This document shows, piece after piece, positions 38,800 through 48,184 of a DNA stretch of 64,000 bases. The position numbers were made by a program, and so were the translations under genes. The notes beneath the pieces were generated by a model. That model did not search any database and was not told where the DNA came from. It saw only the letters and a list, made by a program, of their open reading frames with translations. Within the stretch, counting starts at the first letter, position 1. Each line of letters starts with the position of its first letter. Source of the DNA: Planctomycetota bacterium (lineage in GTDB: Bacteria > Planctomycetota > UBA1135 > UBA2386); contig JAEUHR010000058.1 of the NCBI GenBank assembly GCA_016794425.1, positions 124,001 through 188,000 on the forward strand, written 5' to 3'.

Positions 38800-40632
38800 A
38801 TGCCGTACCGCTCGATCGTCGTCATCGTCAGCCTCGTCCTGTCGGTGCCTGCCGCGGCACAGTGCCTGCCCACGGCAGGGCTGCCCGTCGCGCTTGCCAA
38901 TCGCGACGAGGCGCTCTCGGCGCCGGTCGCGTTGGGGTTCACGTTCCCGATGGCGGGCGCCGTCGGCGGCCCGTTCACGCACGCGGTCGTCGGCACCAAC
39001 GGCGTCGTGTTCTTGACCACCGGCAGCGCGGCCACCGACGCGTCGCCGGCACAGCACGGCAGCGTCGCGGAATTGCGCGGCCAGAGCGGTGCGTCGCCGC
39101 GGCTGGCGCCGTTCTGGAGCGATCTGTGGGACGCGTTCTTCCCCGGCGTCGACTGGAGCGTGACGATCGACACCGCGGTGCCCGGGCGCTGCGCGATCGT
39201 GTGGCGCGACTGCTGCGAGTGGCCGCTCGACGCGCCGCCGGTCTCGTTCGGGCTCGAACTGTTCGATAGCGGGGCAGTGGCGTTCGCGTACGGCGCGTGC
39301 GACACCGGCAGCTACTTCCTGGACGCCGTCGTCGGCGTGTCGGTGGGGAACGCGATCGCCGATACGGGCCCGCTCGACCTGTCGAGCGCGGCCGCGAGCG
39401 GCACGGGCCTCGCCTATGAAGTGTTCGCGCCCGGCACGTTCGATCTCGCGTACCGGACGATTTCGTTCGTGCCGGCCGGCCTCGGCTACCGCGTGACGAC
39501 GTCGTGCCAGCAGGCGCCGGCCTCGCACGCGTCGGTCGGCGAGGGGTGTTATGCGCACAGTGACTCGCTGTACCAGTTCTTCGCCGATGCCAGCGCAGCC
39601 GCGACGGCGCTGTCGGGACAGTCGATGCAGCTGCTGCCGACCGGCAGCGGCTACACGGTGGCGTGGGGCGGCGCGACGTTCGATCCGCCGTCGACGCCGA
39701 TCGTGCTGCCGCTGACCGACGATGGCGAAGTCTCCTACGTGCCGTCGTCGCCGCTGCCGACGCCGTGGGGGCCCGCGGCGAGCCTGCGCGTGCACGAGAA
39801 CGGCGTCGTGTCGCTGGGGTCGGCGCCGCAGACGTTTCCGGGCTCGGTCCGCTATCAGCCCACGCCGTCGGCGATGCTGGGGGCCGCGGCGCCGGCATTC
39901 TGGTCGTGGCACGACTTCCGCGTCGACGAGCCCGGCAGTGGTCTGATCAAGGCAGAAGAGAAGGTCGTCGGCGCCGACACGATGCTGTACCTGACCTGGG
40001 ACGCGGTCGAGAACTACGCCGAACCCGAACTCGCGAATCCGAGCTCGCTGCAGTTCCAGTTGAACCTGCGCACCGGCGCGGTCGCGATCGTCTGGCTGAC
40101 GATCGACGCCGATGCCAGCAGCCAGTTCGGCTCGGCCCACCTGGTCGGTGTCTCCCCGGCCGGTCCCTCACCCGACGGCGGCAGCCTCGTGCTCGCCACG
40201 GCGCTGCCCGTGCGCACGACGGCGGCGATGTTCCCGCTGCAACTCGACGCGGATCCGGCGCCGGTGTCGACGCCCACTGCCGGCACGTTGGTCACGTTCA
40301 CGACCAGCAACTTGTCGGAGGCGGCGCCGGGGTTCGGGGTCTACGTCGGCGTGCACGCGATCGGCTTCGGTCCGGCTCCGGGCGTCGACCTCGCCGGGTT
40401 CGGTGCCCCGAACTGCCGCGCCTACCTGGCCAGCCTCGACATCGTCACCGGCATGCTGCCCATCACGCCGACCACGGCGATCACGTTCTTCGTGCCTCCT
40501 GGCGTGCCGGCCGGGCTCGAGTTCTGGTCGCAGAGCATCTGTCTGGTCGTGCCACAGTCGCTGCCGAACGGCGCCAATGCGGCCGGCATGACGACCAGCA
40601 ACGGCGTGCACAGCATCGTGGCGCCGTTCTGA
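38800..40632 (+). CDS. Secreted protein with nidogen-like beta domains
   Basis: 610 residues with signal peptide (IVVIVSLVLSVPAAAQ). Two nidogen-like units: about 40-220 (PFWSDLWDAFF, CAIVWRD, DSGAVAFAYG) and about 280-450 (APAFWSWHDF, MLYLTWDAVENY, LRTGAVAIVW). The C-terminal 110 residues carry GFGAPNCRAYL...PAGLEFWSQSICLV...MTTSNGVHSIV, a block also present at the end of the gene at 44399. Probably extracellular. Start ATG 38800 gives the signal peptide directly. Confidence 0.75.
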   Translation: MPYRSIVVIVSLVLSVPAAAQCLPTAGLPVALANRDEALSAPVALGFTFPMAGAVGGPFTHAVVGTNGVVFLTTGSAATDASPAQHGSVAELRGQSGASPRLAPFWSDLWDAFFPGVDWSVTIDTAVPGRCAIVWRDCCEWPLDAPPVSFGLELFDSGAVAFAYGACDTGSYFLDAVVGVSVGNAIADTGPLDLSSAAASGTGLAYEVFAPGTFDLAYRTISFVPAGLGYRVTTSCQQAPASHASVGEGCYAHSDSLYQFFADASAAATALSGQSMQLLPTGSGYTVAWGGATFDPPSTPIVLPLTDDGEVSYVPSSPLPTPWGPAASLRVHENGVVSLGSAPQTFPGSVRYQPTPSAMLGAAAPAFWSWHDFRVDEPGSGLIKAEEKVVGADTMLYLTWDAVENYAEPELANPSSLQFQLNLRTGAVAIVWLTIDADASSQFGSAHLVGVSPAGPSPDGGSLVLATALPVRTTAAMFPLQLDADPAPVSTPTAGTLVTFTTSNLSEAAPGFGVYVGVHAIGFGPAPGVDLAGFGAPNCRAYLASLDIVTGMLPITPTTAITFFVPPGVPAGLEFWSQSICLVVPQSLPNGANAAGMTTSNGVHSIVAPF

Positions 40633-40641
40633 CCCAGTGCG

Positions 40642-43600
40642 TCAGGGCTGCAGCCGCAGCTCGAGCTGCGGCGCGACGGCGCTGCCGCTCTCGGTCGCCA
40701 ATGCCGTCCGGCGACCCCAGCCCTCGACGATCAGCACGACGCGGCCGCCCTTCTGCCAGCCCGGGCGCTGCAGGATGCAACGCAGCAGCGGCGCCAGATC
40801 CGGCGAGCGTTGCGCGGCGCCGGCCTCGCCGGGCGTGGTCCATTCCGGCGGATGCCACGTCACGGTCTCGGTCAAGCGCGAACGCGCGCTGATGTCGTTG
40901 GCGTTCGCCATCAGCGCTGCCGCGTCGTCGGCGTCGTGGGCGGAGATCGTCAATGCCGCCGGCCCGACGTCACCGCCGGCGGCGGTGAACTGCAGCCGTG
41001 CCGACTCGAGCCTGCCGTCGTCGACCAGCGGCAGCGCGAACGCGAACGCCGTCGCCCGCGCGAAACCGACGTCTTCGCCGAGCGGCAGCGACGGTGCTGC
41101 CAGGTCGACGTTGCCCGAACCGAGTGTCTCGCTGCCGTCCGCGTCGGCCGGCAACGGCAGCGAGTCGGCGACCGGTGGCAGCCACTCGATCGTCAGGGCG
41201 GGCCCGGTCATCGGGTCGCCGTTCCAGGTCACGGCCCGGCGCACACCAGAGCCCTTCAGCAGCAGCAGCAGGGAACCGTTCCAGCGTGGGTCGAGGACCA
41301 GTGTCTGGACCAACGGGCCGAGGTCCGGGGTGCGCTGCGCCGCGCCGCTGGCGCCGGCCAGCCAGGCGTCGGGCTGCCACGACACGGCGCCCGGCAGGGT
41401 CTTGCGCTGGCGCAGGTTGCCCGGCGTCGCCGCGATCGGCGGGGCGTACGGGTTGCGGTCGCACGTGAGCAGCAACGACGCCGCGGCACTGTCGGTCTGC
41501 GCGGCGCGGAACGCGACGGTCGCCGTGCGCACGCGGGCGCCGATCGGCAGCGCCGGCACCATGAAGTGCAGGCCCGTGCGCCAGGCGGTGCCGTCGTCGC
41601 CGAGCACCAGCGAGGTCGCGTTGGCGATCGGCACGCTCGCGGCGGCCGTCGCTTCGATCGCGTCGGCCCACGGTCCCTTGCCGCGCACGCGGGTCACGAT
41701 CGGCGCCACGAACTGCAGCGCGACCCCGTCGCTGTAGCTGCTGGTGCCGTCGTCGGCGATCGCCATTGCGACCGCGGTCGCGGGCCCGGACGCGGTCGGG
41801 GTCCATGCGACCTCGTAGGGCGGCGCCGTCGCGACGCCGACCTGCGTACCGTCGACGTAGTATTCGACGGCAAGCACGGTGCCGGTGGTAAGCGCTCGGA
41901 ACACGACCGGCACGCCCGGCTCGAAGCGGTCGCCGCCGGCCGGCGACGTCATCCAGACCGCCGACGACGCGCCGCTGCTGTCGGGGAACAGCCAGTGCCG
42001 CGCCAGCGTCGCGAGGCCGCCCGCATCGGTGACCGTGAGGTCGACCCGACAGGCGTGGAAGTGGTTGCCCGCCGGGGCTGGCGCCAACGCGACCGACGTC
42101 ACCGGCAGCGGGTCCGCCGGGTCGGCGTAGACCTGCTGTTCGTGGTGCCGGAACACCTGCCACGCGTACGTGAGCTGGGCCGGTCCGTGTTCGGCGTCGC
42201 TGACGTTCGCTGCCAGCGGCACGGTTGTCGGCCCGGTGCTCGAGTAGCGGGAACCGTTCGCGAACGAGGTGATCGCGACCTGCGGCGGCGTGTTGGCGAA
42301 GCCGATCGGCAGCGACTGCGTGGTGCTGGCGCCGGCCGTGTCGGTCACGGTCAGCTGCACCTGGTGCAGGAACGGCGTACCGGTCGCGTGGAACGTCGCG
42401 CCGAGCTGCGGCGACGTGCTGGTGCGTCCGTTGCCGAGGTTCCAGAACCACGTCAGGGGCTGCCCTTGCGGGTCGTACGAGGCGCGCGCATCGAGCTGCA
42501 CGTCGAAGCTGCCCGAACCGAACGCGGCGTCCGCGCTCGCGATCGCGACCGGCGGCGGCTCCAGGCCGAACGACAGCCTGCGCAGCTGCTCGGACAGGCT
42601 GACGTAGACGAGGCTGTGGTCGCCCGGGTGCTCGCCGAGCATCATCACCAGCGGCGCCGTCGCGAACTCGTGTACCGCGACCAGCTCGTCGTTCGCATCG
42701 AACTCGAGCCGGCGGATCCAGCCTTCCAGGAAGTCGGCCAGGTAGTACGACGGCCCGAACGGGCCGGGGAACGTGAGGCCGCTGTGCCAGCAGCCGCCGA
42801 CCACACAGGAGCCGCGGAACTGCGTGCCCGGAACGCCCGCGGCCGGTGTGCCGAGCTGGCGCGCGACCAGCACGCCGGACTCGAACACCGGCACCCGGGC
42901 GTCGAGGTTGTTGTGGTGCCAGTCCAGCACCGGCGGCGTGTGCACGAACGTCGGCGTCGACGCGGCGATGCCGACGGCCGGGTTGCACGGGTTCGGGAAG
43001 AACGGTGCCGGGTTCGGGGTCGCCTGCTGCAGCAGGTCGTGGAAGCGGAACCGCGGCTGGCAGCTGCCGCCGGCGAGCGGGTTGGGTGCGTCCGGGTTCG
43101 CGACCAGCAGCGGCGCGAAACCCGGCTGCGGCTCGATGCCTTCGTAGATCGGCCAGCCGAAGTTCTGGCCGCCGTGGCGCACGACGTTCAGTTCCTCGCG
43201 CGTGGCCCAGCCGACGTCGCCGACGTAGATCGTGCCCGGGTTGCCGAACGCGGGATCACTGGCGCCGGTGCCCGGGCGCACGGACAGTCGGAACGGGTTG
43301 CGCAGACCGAGCGCCCAGACGCGCGAGCGCGGCGAGCGCGGCGCGTTGGCGTCGTAGAAGGGATTGCTCGGCACGCCGTCGCCAGTCGCCGGGTCGAGGC
43401 GCAGGATCTTGCCGCTGCAACTCGTGATCATCTGCGCGCGGAACGCGCCGACGTTCTCGTCCGGTCGCAGGATGCCGTCGGCGAGCGCCTGCAGGTAGTA
43501 GGTCGCGGCATGGCTGCCGCCGTCGGGCACGACGCCGAAGCCGGCGCCGTCGCCGATGCCGACCAACAGCGTGCCGTCGCTGCCGAATGCGAGCTGGCCC

Positions 43601-44124
43601 GATCCGTGGCCCTCGAACGTCAGCGGTGCACCGGTCGTCGCGGTCTCGCCGAACAGCACCAGCCGCGAGCCCGGCACGGTGGTGGTGAAGCCCGTCGTCG
43701 AGTCGGCCGTGTAGCGCGCCACGCGGACGATGCTGGCGGCGTAGTACTCGTCCTGCGTCGGGTTGTAGCCCGGTGTGCCGTAGTGCAGCAGATGGTGGCG
43801 GTCGACGGCGTAGCAGAGGTAGTAGTGGCCGTTCGCGGCGAAGGCGGGATCCAGTGCGAAGCCCAGCAGACCGAAGTCGCGCCAGCCGCCGACTTCCTGC
43901 TGCAGATCGATCAGCGGGGCGGCGAGCATCGTGCTGCCCTGGCGCACGCGCACGCGGCCGCCGCGTTCATAGACGAACATCAGGTCGTTGCCGTGGCAGA
44001 CCCAGCCGACCGGCAGCGCGAGGCCGTTGGCGACCAGCGTGTTGGTCGGCGTCTGTGCGGTGAGCGGCGACACCGACGCGAGGCCGATGGCGACGGCGAG
44101 GGGGATCAACGAGGCAGGTCGCAT
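40642..44124 (-). CDS. Secreted glucose/sorbosone-dehydrogenase-like propeller with PKD and repeated C-terminal domains
   Basis: 1160 residues. Signal peptide (LIPLAVAIGLASVSPLTAQ) from ATG at 44124. Residues about 28-500 are a PQQ-dependent sugar dehydrogenase-type propeller (ALGLRNPFRLSV, GDVGWATREELN, GQNFGWPIYEG). About 515-680 contain a PKD-type domain (ASYDPQGQPLTWFWNLGNG) and a further Ig-like one. The last about 330 residues hold two tandem copies of a domain ending GAAQR(T/S)PDL...G.G.RRA. Probably a periplasmic or surface oxidoreductase or sugar-binding protein; catalytic residues were not verified. Confidence 0.82.
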   Translation of the reverse strand: MRPASLIPLAVAIGLASVSPLTAQTPTNTLVANGLALPVGWVCHGNDLMFVYERGGRVRVRQGSTMLAAPLIDLQQEVGGWRDFGLLGFALDPAFAANGHYYLCYAVDRHHLLHYGTPGYNPTQDEYYAASIVRVARYTADSTTGFTTTVPGSRLVLFGETATTGAPLTFEGHGSGQLAFGSDGTLLVGIGDGAGFGVVPDGGSHAATYYLQALADGILRPDENVGAFRAQMITSCSGKILRLDPATGDGVPSNPFYDANAPRSPRSRVWALGLRNPFRLSVRPGTGASDPAFGNPGTIYVGDVGWATREELNVVRHGGQNFGWPIYEGIEPQPGFAPLLVANPDAPNPLAGGSCQPRFRFHDLLQQATPNPAPFFPNPCNPAVGIAASTPTFVHTPPVLDWHHNNLDARVPVFESGVLVARQLGTPAAGVPGTQFRGSCVVGGCWHSGLTFPGPFGPSYYLADFLEGWIRRLEFDANDELVAVHEFATAPLVMMLGEHPGDHSLVYVSLSEQLRRLSFGLEPPPVAIASADAAFGSGSFDVQLDARASYDPQGQPLTWFWNLGNGRTSTSPQLGATFHATGTPFLHQVQLTVTDTAGASTTQSLPIGFANTPPQVAITSFANGSRYSSTGPTTVPLAANVSDAEHGPAQLTYAWQVFRHHEQQVYADPADPLPVTSVALAPAPAGNHFHACRVDLTVTDAGGLATLARHWLFPDSSGASSAVWMTSPAGGDRFEPGVPVVFRALTTGTVLAVEYYVDGTQVGVATAPPYEVAWTPTASGPATAVAMAIADDGTSSYSDGVALQFVAPIVTRVRGKGPWADAIEATAAASVPIANATSLVLGDDGTAWRTGLHFMVPALPIGARVRTATVAFRAAQTDSAAASLLLTCDRNPYAPPIAATPGNLRQRKTLPGAVSWQPDAWLAGASGAAQRTPDLGPLVQTLVLDPRWNGSLLLLLKGSGVRRAVTWNGDPMTGPALTIEWLPPVADSLPLPADADGSETLGSGNVDLAAPSLPLGEDVGFARATAFAFALPLVDDGRLESARLQFTAAGGDVGPAALTISAHDADDAAALMANANDISARSRLTETVTWHPPEWTTPGEAGAAQRSPDLAPLLRCILQRPGWQKGGRVVLIVEGWGRRTALATESGSAVAPQLELRLQP

Positions 44125-44361
44125 GACGAGGAGGACTGCTTGGTTGCCAGGTCGGGGCGAGGCGCCGCGACTCTCCGAGGGGCATGGTCTGGATCGCCCC
44201 GCCTCGCCGCAAGGGGTGCGCGGTGGAATCGCGGCACTGGGTCGGCGCGGCGCGGGGCGTCGCTCGCGCACTGTGGCCTGCCATCCGTGCCGCGCCGCGG
44301 TTGGCCGGTTGCGAGGGTGGCGGGTGGCGACAGTGCGTACGAAGCGATAGCCTCGCGCGGA

Positions 44362-44370
44362 CCCCCCCCC
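44362..44370. repeat. Homopolymer of nine C
   Basis: C9 at 44362-44370, 28 nt before the ATG of the next gene, in its likely 5' leader. The only such long homopolymer seen in the window. Confidence 0.9.
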
Positions 44371-44398
44371 GTACCCCTCTCCTCCACGAGGTTCGCTC

Positions 44399-46627
44399 AT
44401 GCGCGTCTGCTCTCTCGCGGGACTGTTGCTCGCTGCGCCGCTGTTCGCTCAGGCCAACGCGGTGCCCGGGCTCGACATCGGCATGTACGACTTGACCGAC
44501 ATGTCGTTCCAGGGGCGGCGCGGCGCCGCGTATCCGAACGGTGAAGCCGGCTTCATGGTCGGCCATTCCTGGTGCAATGGCGGCACGGTCAACCTGCCGT
44601 GGGTCTCGCAGGCCGGCGGTGTGATGGTCGACCAGTACCCGCGGATCTGCTGGCTGCTGGCGCGCGAGAGCGGCGGTCGCATGGTGCAGGTCTCCGGCCG
44701 CAGCTTCTGCAAGCACTCGCCGACTGCCTACAACTTCTCGAGCGGCCCGTGCGCGCCTTGCAACGTCGGCTCGGGCTCGTACTTCTTCGTCGGCTGCTCC
44801 GACACCTACGGCAGCGGCATCAACAGCAGCCAGCTCGCCCTCGGTCCGACCGAGGAGATCAACCCGTGGCTCGGCACGTGGAACCCGTCGGGCAGCTACT
44901 TCGACCGCGGCGATCCCGCGGCGACCGGTGCCACCGCGGTCGACTCGGTGCGCACGCTCGACTGGACGCAGGTCCAGGCGTTCGATGCGGTGAAGAACCG
45001 GATGATCGTGCAGGAGGGCCAGCTGCTTGCCAACGCGAACTACTTCGCGCAGGTCCAGGCCGTGGTGCAGGGCGAACCGGTCGCGGCGCGCGGCAACAAC
45101 ATCATGAACCGCCAGTTCTCGATCACCGGCAGTGGTGGTTCGTGGTCGGCCAGCGCGATCGGGAACTCACTGCAGGGTTCGGTGCTGACGCGCTGGCAGG
45201 GTGCCACGTGGCAGGTCGGCGGCAACGGCGGCGATGACGGGCGTTTCCTGGTCGCGGTGAAGGTCACCGGTCCGACCGGCGGCCTCTACCACTACGAGTA
45301 CGCGATCCACAACCTCGACAACATGCGCGGTGGCGCGTCGTTCCGGGTGCCGATCGCGCCCGGCGCAGTGGTGCAGAACGCGGGCTTCCGCGACATCGAC
45401 GCGGATCCGCTGAACGACTGGAGCTCGGCGCAGAACGCCAACGAGATCACGTTCACGGCACCGGCCGGCAACGCGCTGCAGTGGAACACGATTTACAACT
45501 GCTGGTTCGACTGCTCGATCCCGCCCGGCGCCGGCGCCATGACGATCGATCAGGCGCTGCCGGGAGCCGGTGCGCTGAGCGTTTCGGTCACCAGCGTGGT
45601 GCCCAGCGGCATGCTGTTCGCCGCGAAGCAGCCGATCGGCGCGCCGTGCGGCCAGTGCCAGGGTTCGTTCCACCAGCTGTTCCCGGCGAGCTCGACGTTC
45701 GACCTCGCGGGCCGCTCGATGACGATGACGCTGGCGAACGGCGCCTACACGGTGGCCGAGACGCCGGTGGCGTTCGTGCCGGCCGCGGGCACCAACCTCG
45801 GCTTCGGCCTGAACGGGCAGGCCAGTGTGACGCTGCCGTTCGCGCTGCCCTACCCCGGTGGCACCACCACGCAGCTGCAGGTGCATGGCAGCGGCTACGT
45901 GTCGCCCGGCACCCCGAACCCGGCGCAGTTGCTGCCGTCGCTGACCAACTGGCTGCAGGGCCAGGCGCGGTGGGCGGTGGCGTGGACGCTGCTGAACCCT
46001 TCGGGCGCCGCGAACGTCTACTACGACGCGACCCCGGCGCGCGCGATCCTGACCTGGAACGCGGTGCCGATGCTGACCGGAACGGGCACCAGCACGTTCC
46101 AGCTGCAGCTGTTCCCGAATGGCACGGCACACGTCATCTGGCAGAACATCGCCGCGTCGACGTTCGCCGTGATGACCGGTTGGACGCCGGGCGGCGCGCA
46201 CAGCGATCCCGGTGCGGAGGACCTGTCGGCGTCGCTGTCGGCACCGCTCGCGCTGTGCGCCGCTCCATTCGACGGCCTCAGCCTCGACACCAACGCCAAT
46301 CCGGTGATCGGCACGACGTTCCAGTGGGTGGTCGGCGGCATTCCCGCTGGCACGGGCTGGGGTGCGCTGCTGTGGTCGCTGCAGCAGGCGACGCCGCCGG
46401 TCGACCTCAGCGTGGCCGGCATGCCGGGGTGTTACGCGCACGTGCTGGATCCGGTCTCGGTGGTGTTCGTCGGGCCGGGCGCGACCCAGAACGTCGCGCA
46501 GACGATTCCGAACGCGGCGTCGCTGAACGGCGTCGAAGTGTTCGGCCAGGCGGCGACGTTCAACCCGCCGCTGACGCCACTGGGCCTCGTGGCATCGAAC
46601 GGCCTGCGGCTCGTGCTCGGTCTGTGA
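44399..46627 (+). CDS. Secreted planctomycete-type beta-sandwich protein
   Basis: 742 residues with signal peptide (SLAGLLLAAPLFAQANA). N-terminal 430 residues contain many Cys and Trp (GGTVNLPWVSQ, CKHSPTAYNF, CAPCNVG) of unknown family. About 460-630 is nidogen-like (RWAVAWTLLNP, ARAILTWNAVP, FPNGTAHVIWQ). The C-terminal 90 residues (GMPGCYAHVL..NGVEVFGQAATF..LVASNGLRLVLG) match the end of the 38800 gene product. ATG at 44399 follows a C9 tract. Likely extracellular; function unknown. Confidence 0.72.
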   Translation: MRVCSLAGLLLAAPLFAQANAVPGLDIGMYDLTDMSFQGRRGAAYPNGEAGFMVGHSWCNGGTVNLPWVSQAGGVMVDQYPRICWLLARESGGRMVQVSGRSFCKHSPTAYNFSSGPCAPCNVGSGSYFFVGCSDTYGSGINSSQLALGPTEEINPWLGTWNPSGSYFDRGDPAATGATAVDSVRTLDWTQVQAFDAVKNRMIVQEGQLLANANYFAQVQAVVQGEPVAARGNNIMNRQFSITGSGGSWSASAIGNSLQGSVLTRWQGATWQVGGNGGDDGRFLVAVKVTGPTGGLYHYEYAIHNLDNMRGGASFRVPIAPGAVVQNAGFRDIDADPLNDWSSAQNANEITFTAPAGNALQWNTIYNCWFDCSIPPGAGAMTIDQALPGAGALSVSVTSVVPSGMLFAAKQPIGAPCGQCQGSFHQLFPASSTFDLAGRSMTMTLANGAYTVAETPVAFVPAAGTNLGFGLNGQASVTLPFALPYPGGTTTQLQVHGSGYVSPGTPNPAQLLPSLTNWLQGQARWAVAWTLLNPSGAANVYYDATPARAILTWNAVPMLTGTGTSTFQLQLFPNGTAHVIWQNIAASTFAVMTGWTPGGAHSDPGAEDLSASLSAPLALCAAPFDGLSLDTNANPVIGTTFQWVVGGIPAGTGWGALLWSLQQATPPVDLSVAGMPGCYAHVLDPVSVVFVGPGATQNVAQTIPNAASLNGVEVFGQAATFNPPLTPLGLVASNGLRLVLGL

Positions 46628-46637
46628 CCGGCCTCCG

Positions 46638-46657
46638 GCGCCAGCCCCGGCTGGCGC
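46638..46657. terminator. Hairpin after the secreted-protein gene
   Basis: GCGCCAG at 46638-46644 with CTGGCGC at 46651-46657, 11 nt after the stop and immediately before the -35 element of the tRNA-Gln promoter. No T-tract. Confidence 0.4.
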
Positions 46658-46685
46658 TGGACTTCGCGCGGGCGGTCGCTATCCT
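46658..46685 (+). promoter_or_regulatory. Promoter of the tRNA-Gln pair
   Basis: TGGACT at 46658-46663 and TATCCT at 46680-46685 with a 16-bp spacer, 13 nt before the first tRNA. Confidence 0.5.
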
Positions 46686-46698
46686 CCCGCGCCCTGGC

Positions 46699-46774
46699 TA
46701 CCCCGTGGTGTAATCGGTAGCACAGCAGGTTTTGGTCCTGTTGGTTCCTGGTTCGAGTCCAGGCGGGGTAACCA
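46699..46774 (+). tRNA. tRNA-Gln (TTG)
   Basis: 76 nt with encoded CCA. Acceptor TACCCCG/CGGGGTA, anticodon loop TTTTGGT with anticodon TTG, T-arm CCTGG-TTCGAGT-CCAGG. All arms pair. 72 nt upstream of the second tRNA-Gln. Confidence 0.96.
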
Positions 46775-46846
46775 GTTCCGTGCCCCGCGAGCCGGGGACG
46801 GTGTGCTCTTTGTCGGTTCCGACGGGCGTCACCCCGACGCTCCTGA

Positions 46847-46920
46847 TGCCCCGTGGTGTAACGGTAGCACAACAGGTTCTGGTCCTGTTTGTCTAGGTTC
46901 AAATCCTAGCGGGGTAACCA
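46847..46920 (+). tRNA. tRNA-Gln (CTG)
   Basis: 74 nt with encoded CCA. Acceptor TGCCCCG/CGGGGTA (one G-T pair), anticodon loop TTCTGGT with anticodon CTG, T-arm CTAGG-TTCAAAT-CCTAG, variable loop of four. Second member of a tandem glutamine pair. Confidence 0.95.
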
Positions 46921-46923
46921 CTT

Positions 46924-46958
46924 GCGAGCGCTGGCCCGAACGGCGGGCCAGCGCTCGC
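46924..46958. terminator. Strong hairpin between tRNA-Gln and dGTPase gene
   Basis: Perfect 14-bp stem, left arm 46924-46937 (GCGAGCGCTGGCCC), loop 46938-46944, right arm 46945-46958. Followed on the plus strand by GCCGTTTCG, so only three T. It can stop both the tRNA transcript and the convergent dgt transcript. Confidence 0.65.
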
Positions 46959-47007
46959 GCCGTTTCGGGGGTGGCCGCCGCGGGCGGCGTCGCCGCGCGC
47001 GCTCGGC

Positions 47008-48105
47008 TCACTGCGGCAACGCGTCGGTGGCGCGGTGCAGGAACCGGTCGGTCATGCCGGCGATGTAGTCGCAGATCGTGCGCTCGAGCCCGTCGCGCGG
47101 CAGGCGGCGCTGCGTCGTCTCGGGCAGATCCGACGGGTTCTGGCGGAGGTGCGCGAACAGGCGCCGGATCCGGTGCGCGCCGTCGTTCATCACGGCCAAC
47201 ACGCGGGGCGACCGGTAGAAGTGCACGCGCAGGAACTCGAGCAGCTCCTGCGCCAGCACCAGCATCGTGTCGCTGTGCTGCAGGCGCGGCGGCTTGCCGC
47301 TGCGCGGCGTGTCGGCGAGCGCCGCGTCGGCGGTCGCGAGCAGGTCGTGGATCAACAGCGAAGCGACTTCGCTGACCACGCGCTGGCGGTTCGTGCTGCC
47401 CGCCGACTGGCTCGCTTCGCGCCACAGGCGCAGCTGCGCGGCTTCGGACTCGCCGAACAGGCCGGCGCGCAGGCCGTCGTCGAGGTCGTGGCTCAGGTAG
47501 GCGATCTTGTCGCACAGGTCGACGATCTGGGCCTCGATCGGGACGTCGCCGCGCGGCTGCAGGTCGGCGCTGATCGGAAAGCCCTCCGGCACGCGACCCT
47601 TCAACAGGCCGCGCCGCAGCACCAGGGTCAGGTTCAGGCCGAAGCCGTGGCCGTAGCGGTCCTCGAGGTAGTCGACGATGCGGACGCCCTGCGCATTGTG
47701 GCGGAAGCCGCCGTGGCCCCGCATGGCCTCGTCGAGCGCCTCTTCGCCGACGTGGCCGAACGGCGGGTGGCCGAGGTCGTGCGCCAGTGCGATGGCTTCG
47801 GCGAGATCGTCGTTGCAGCGCAGCGCGCGCGCCACGCTGCGCGCCATCTGCGAGACCTCGAGCGAGTGGGTCATGCGGCTGCGGTAGTGGTCGCCCTCGA
47901 ACGCAGCCAGCACCTGCGTCTTGTGCTGCAGGCGGCGGAACGCAGTCGCGTGCAGCACGCGGTCGCGGTCGCGCTGGAACGCGGTGCGGAGCGGGTCGTC
48001 GGGTTCGGCCAGGCGTCGGCCGCCGGCGGCGCGGCTCGCGCTGCCCCATGGGCACAGCCACCGCAGTTCGCGGTCCTCGTGGTCTTCGCGGCGCAGCCAG
48101 ACCAT
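47008..48105 (-). CDS. dgt: dGTP triphosphohydrolase-like HD-domain protein
   Basis: 365 residues. HD phosphohydrolase with H80 (RMTHSLEVSQ), the HD pair H109-D110, H113 and H118 in HDLGHPPFGH, and a later D in LCDKIAYLSHD. The arginine-rich start AFQRDRDRVLHATAFRRLQHKTQV is typical of the dGTPase family (type 2, about 340-380 residues). Hydrolyses dNTPs to nucleoside and triphosphate in dNTP pool control. Start ATG at 48105; the tRNA-Glu gene lies 79 nt upstream on the same strand. Confidence 0.9.
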   Translation of the reverse strand: MVWLRREDHEDRELRWLCPWGSASRAAGGRRLAEPDDPLRTAFQRDRDRVLHATAFRRLQHKTQVLAAFEGDHYRSRMTHSLEVSQMARSVARALRCNDDLAEAIALAHDLGHPPFGHVGEEALDEAMRGHGGFRHNAQGVRIVDYLEDRYGHGFGLNLTLVLRRGLLKGRVPEGFPISADLQPRGDVPIEAQIVDLCDKIAYLSHDLDDGLRAGLFGESEAAQLRLWREASQSAGSTNRQRVVSEVASLLIHDLLATADAALADTPRSGKPPRLQHSDTMLVLAQELLEFLRVHFYRSPRVLAVMNDGAHRIRRLFAHLRQNPSDLPETTQRRLPRDGLERTICDYIAGMTDRFLHRATDALPQ

Positions 48106-48184
48106 GCGTCAGATGCTGCCGGCCGAAGCGGCGGCGGGGGCGGGGGGAAAGAAGACGCCCGGCGGGCAAGGCCCGCCGGGCGAC

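Noticed and set aside
44125-44398. Small gene between the dehydrogenase-like and secreted-protein genes
   Set aside because: Open frames there are shadows without start signals; the region fits a divergent promoter.
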